Shown piece after piece: positions 6,540 through 8,498 of a DNA stretch of 8,498 nucleotides. The number at the start of each line of letters is the position of its first letter. Position 1 is the first letter of the stretch. The position numbers and the translations under genes were made by a program. The DNA comes from Bacillota bacterium (GTDB lineage: Bacteria > Bacillota > Clostridia > Peptostreptococcales > Anaerovoracaceae), in the NCBI GenBank assembly GCA_029219125.1, contig JAQXSU010000084.1, positions 1-8,498 of the forward strand. Reading direction: 5' to 3'. Under the pieces are notes generated by a model. It saw only the letters and a list, made by a program, of their open reading frames with translations, made no database searches and was not told the origin of the DNA.

Positions 6540-6553
6540 AGAAAACGTTTTCT
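6540..6553. promoter_or_regulatory. Perfect 14-bp palindrome, cre/LacI-family operator candidate
   Basis: AGAAAACGTTTTCT is perfectly self-complementary. Extended by one base on each side it matches the catabolite-responsive element pattern WTGNAANCGNWNNCAW at all fixed positions except the symmetric T2 and A15. The AAACGTTT core is typical of LacI/GalR-family operators. It lies just downstream of the proposed -10, covering about +2 to +15, a position suited to repression of the Rpn-family gene. No regulator gene is in the window. Confidence 0.5.
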
Positions 6554-6561
6554 ATGACAAA

Positions 6562-6589
6562 ATTCTACCATTATATTCTTCAGGTTCAA
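6562..6589 (-). promoter_or_regulatory. Probable promoter of the Rpn-family gene
   Basis: TTGAAC (6584-6589), a 16-nt spacer, and TAGAAT (6562-6567) preceded by TGG. The start would be near 6555, leaving a leader of about 70 nt. An alternative pair, TTAACA and TATATA with 17 nt between them, lies closer to the gene but would leave only about 15 nt of leader. A perfect TATAAT at about 6570-6575 has no good -35. Confidence 0.45.
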
Positions 6590-6697
6590 GAGGAATCCTT
6601 TTACAAACTTCGACCTGACCTGCCGCAGTCCGACACGCCTCGTCAAAAAGATCTCCTGTTCGACTTTTTTCACCTCCATTCGACGGTTTAATGCCAG

Positions 6698-6730
6698 AAA
6701 AAAACACGCCCACCGGTTACAATGAGCGTG
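6698..6730 (-). terminator. Rho-independent terminator of the FAD-dependent dehydrogenase gene
   Basis: CACGCTCA pairs with TGGGCGTG (8 bp, one G-U) around a 10-nt loop, followed by seven T residues on the minus strand. It begins 42 nt after the stop codon of the dehydrogenase. Confidence 0.88.
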
Positions 6731-6772
6731 AAGTTTTCAGACAGTATTCACTTTTTCTTCTGTCAGGCACAG

Positions 6773-8158
6773 TTATTTCGCCCCGTACTTCTCTGCCAGA
6801 ATCCGCGCCACCAGCACACCGCTGGCCGAGGCCTGGGACAGGGAGTGGGTCACGCCGGAGCCATCTCCGATGGCATACAGGCCCTTCACTGCCGTCTCCA
6901 TATTCTGATCCACTTCCACCTTCATGTTGTAGAACTTGACTTCCACACCATAAAGCAGCGTGTCTTCATTGGCCGTACCCGGCGCGATTTTATCCAGCGC
7001 ATAAATCATCTCGATGATGTCATCCAGCTGCCGCTTCGGGATAACCAGAGAAAGGTCGCCGGCTGTGGCTTTCAGGGTCGGCCGGGTAAAGCATTTCTCC
7101 ATGCGCCGCTCGCTGGAACGACGGCCTTTTACCAGATCGCCGAACCGCTGCAGCAGCACGCCGCCGCCCAGCATGTTGGACAGGCGGGCGATGGATTCGC
7201 CATACTCGTTGCTGTCTTCAAAAGGCTCGGTGAAGGTGTTGGATACCAGCAGTGCAAAGTTGGTGTTCTCCGTCCGCAGCGCCGGATCCGCATAGCTGTG
7301 GCCGTTGACAGTGACAATGCCGTTGGTGTTTTCAGCCACCACTTCCCCGTACGGATTCATACAGAAAGTCCGTACCAGGTCGTTGTATTTTTCTGTCTGA
7401 TAGACGAACTTGCTCTCGTAGACCTGATCGGTAATATGGGCGAAGATCTCCGCAGGCAGTTCCACACGGACGCCGATGTCCACCCGGTTCTTTTTCTGCT
7501 TTATGCCCAGGTGATCGCAGACGCTGCCCATCCATTTCGATCCGGACCGGCCGGTGGCCAGCACCAGATCCCGGCAGGCAAACTGCTCTCCCCGGTCGGT
7601 GGTCACAAGGAAGGTACCATCTTCCTGCTGTTCCACAGTTTCCAGGGTGGTGTGGAACCGGCATTCCACCGTATTCCTGATATAGTCATAAATGCGGCCC
7701 AGAATCTCCACGTTCCTGTCCGTTCCCAGATGGCGCACCTTGGCCTCCAGCAGATGCAGGTCATAATGGAGTGCCTGGGTTTTCAGTTCCTTATTGGTGC
7801 TGTAAAGCTTCGCCTCGCTGCCGCCGAATCCGCAAAGCACATCATCCACATATTCCATCAGCTCCATAGCTGTTTCCACACCTACATACTTATGGAGATC
7901 GCCGCCGAACTGAGTGGTGATGTTATACTTGCCGTCAGACAGGGTCCCGGCTCCGCCGTAGCCGTTCATGATATGGCACGGCCTGCATTTGATGCAGGTG
8001 GGAGTTACACCCTTCTTGATGGGACAGAGACGCTTCTCCAGCGGCGCACCTTTATCCACCATGAGAATCTCAGCACCGCAGCCGGCTTTCGTCAGTTCAT
8101 ATGCCATGAACACGCCGCCTGCACCTGCACCCGCAATGATGATGTCGTATGTTTTCAT
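6773..8158 (-). CDS. FAD-dependent dehydrogenase (COG2509-type NAD(P)/FAD oxidoreductase)
   Basis: A 461-residue soluble flavoprotein. The N-terminal Rossmann dinucleotide loop is IIAGAGAGG (7-15) with an acidic residue at the end of the second strand (VDKG, 34-37). The second FAD-contact motif is VLATGRSGSKW (199-209), and the C-terminal FAD motif GLYAIGDGSG (426-435) is followed by HSLSQASASG (438-447). FCMNPYGEVVAENTNGIVTVNG (in two stretches, 265-275 and 276-286) matches the characteristic central region of COG2509 'uncharacterised FAD-dependent dehydrogenases'. Four cysteines, C45, C55, C58 and C61, cluster just before the GGAGTLSDGK loop (68-77). The physiological substrate is unknown. 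A strong AGGAGG (8168-8173) lies 9 nt before the ATG. Terminators on both sides imply a single-gene transcript, though no convincing -35/-10 pair was found upstream. Confidence 0.88.
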   Translation of the reverse strand: MKTYDIIIAGAGAGGVFMAYELTKAGCGAEILMVDKGAPLEKRLCPIKKGVTPTCIKCRPCHIMNGYGGAGTLSDGKYNITTQFGGDLHKYVGVETAMELMEYVDDVLCGFGGSEAKLYSTNKELKTQALHYDLHLLEAKVRHLGTDRNVEILGRIYDYIRNTVECRFHTTLETVEQQEDGTFLVTTDRGEQFACRDLVLATGRSGSKWMGSVCDHLGIKQKKNRVDIGVRVELPAEIFAHITDQVYESKFVYQTEKYNDLVRTFCMNPYGEVVAENTNGIVTVNGHSYADPALRTENTNFALLVSNTFTEPFEDSNEYGESIARLSNMLGGGVLLQRFGDLVKGRRSSERRMEKCFTRPTLKATAGDLSLVIPKRQLDDIIEMIYALDKIAPGTANEDTLLYGVEVKFYNMKVEVDQNMETAVKGLYAIGDGSGVTHSLSQASASGVLVARILAEKYGAK

Positions 8159-8230
8159 ATACTTTCTCCTCCTCTTGCGGCTGCGGCCCCTCCCATCTTC
8201 CGCTTGCCACGGTTTACCCTTGCAATAACA

Positions 8231-8276
8231 TTGACCTGCCGTCGATTGGTTTTCTTCGAAAACCGGATCAGGTCAA
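8231..8276. promoter_or_regulatory. Two-tier stem-loop upstream of the FAD-dependent dehydrogenase
   Basis: An 8-bp perfect outer stem (TTGACCTG at 8231-8238 with CAGGTCAA at 8269-8276) encloses a 7-bp inner stem (GGTTTTC 8248-8254 with GAAAACC 8258-8264, 3-nt loop). There is no T-tract after it on either strand, so it is not an ordinary terminator. It could be a leader RNA structure or a dimer binding site. It touches the T-tract of the neighbouring terminator. The remaining leader (8174-8230) is purine-rich with no clear element. Confidence 0.4.
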
Positions 8277-8310
8277 AATAAATCCCGGGAAAGAATGCTC
8301 TCCCGGGATC
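8275..8310 (-). terminator. Rho-independent terminator of the DUF1292 gene
   Basis: ATCCCGGGA and TCCCGGGAT form a perfect 9-bp GC-rich stem around a 10-nt loop, followed by TTTATTTT on the minus strand, 28 nt after the DUF1292 stop. Confidence 0.88.
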
Positions 8311-8338
8311 CTGATTTCAGAGATTATCTGTAGATTCT

Positions 8339-8498
8339 CTACTCTTCTTCCATCATGATCTTGTCGAACTCAGCGACAACTGCTTCGAACTCTGCATCAT
8401 CTTCGATGTCAACCAGCTCAAATTCATCTTCGCCGACTTCCTGGTAGCCGTAGATGTAAACATCATCGGTTCCGTCATCCGGGATCAGGGCAATGTAT
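8339..8498 (-). CDS. DUF1292 domain protein (C-terminal part only)
   Basis: Partial: the last 52 codons and TAG stop of a gene entering from the right edge. The visible protein is very acidic, with YIALIPDDGTDDVYIYGYQE followed by FELVDIEDDAEFEAVVAEFD, which matches the C-terminal pattern of DUF1292 (YrzB-like) proteins of Firmicutes: an aromatic beta segment, then an Asp/Glu-rich D-I-E-D-D-x-E-F motif and a final helix. These are small cytosolic proteins, usually around 90-130 residues, of unknown function; in many Firmicutes they sit next to a Holliday-junction resolvase (yrrK/ruvX) gene and a Fur-type regulator, but those would lie outside this window. It ends in its own strong terminator, so it is not transcriptionally tied to the next gene. 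Confidence 0.85.
   Translation of the reverse strand, partial: YIALIPDDGTDDVYIYGYQEVGEDEFELVDIEDDAEFEAVVAEFDKIMMEEE

Noticed and set aside
6722..8281. Plus-strand open frame of 519 codons
   Set aside because: Antisense of the FAD-dependent dehydrogenase, which has all FAD motifs and a strong ribosome site.
8157..8310. Short basic frame running into the FAD gene start, ending in an overlapping TGA
   Set aside because: It runs through the DUF1292 terminator and its only ATG gives a 13-residue Ala/Gly peptide with a poor ribosome site.
1..8498. tRNA, rRNA, CRISPR array or insertion sequence
   Set aside because: No cloverleaf, rRNA segment, spaced direct-repeat array or IS ends were seen on either strand.

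Overview
The window is about 50% GC and gene-dense. All nine supported genes lie on the minus strand, so biological order runs from high to low coordinates. Strong GGAGG-type ribosome binding sites, sigma-A-like promoters, short hairpin + T-tract terminators and the gene families present (DUF1292, Rpn-type PD-(D/E)XK protein, CDP-glycerol glycerophosphotransferase, sugar-transfer-associated ATP-grasp) point to a Gram-positive Firmicute, most likely Clostridia/Lachnospiraceae. That assignment is inferred from gene content, not from a marker gene.

Layout from the right edge leftwards: (1) the 3' end of a DUF1292 gene closed by a strong terminator; (2) a monocistronic FAD-dependent dehydrogenase of the COG2509 type with a structured leader and its own terminator; (3) an Rpn/PD-(D/E)XK transposase-like nuclease with a long charged coiled-coil tail, preceded by a promoter and a perfect 14-bp palindrome resembling a cre/LacI-family operator, and followed by a terminator; (4) a two-gene unit with a near-consensus promoter, a metal-dependent cyclase/arylformamidase-like hydrolase and a GNAT acetyltransferase overlapping by 4 nt; (5) a four-gene surface-glycan operon with its own promoter: CDP-glycerol glycerophosphotransferase, sugar-transfer-associated ATP-grasp enzyme, small sugar-phosphate/choline-phosphate-type nucleotidyltransferase, and a second ATP-grasp-like protein that runs off the left edge.

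The four glycan genes are spaced 16, 9 and 1 nt apart and are presumably co-translated. One cytosolic enzyme would make an NDP-activated precursor, one would transfer glycerol-phosphate from CDP-glycerol, and an ATP-grasp ligase would add an amino-acid or other carboxylate group to the glycan precursor. The second ATP-grasp-like protein appears to have lost several catalytic residues that its neighbour keeps, suggesting a catalytic/non-catalytic pair. This operon is the best candidate in the window for an undescribed system: a small teichoic-acid-like or phosphoglycan decoration module. The rest looks like ordinary clostridial metabolic and accessory content, with the Rpn locus the next most interesting.
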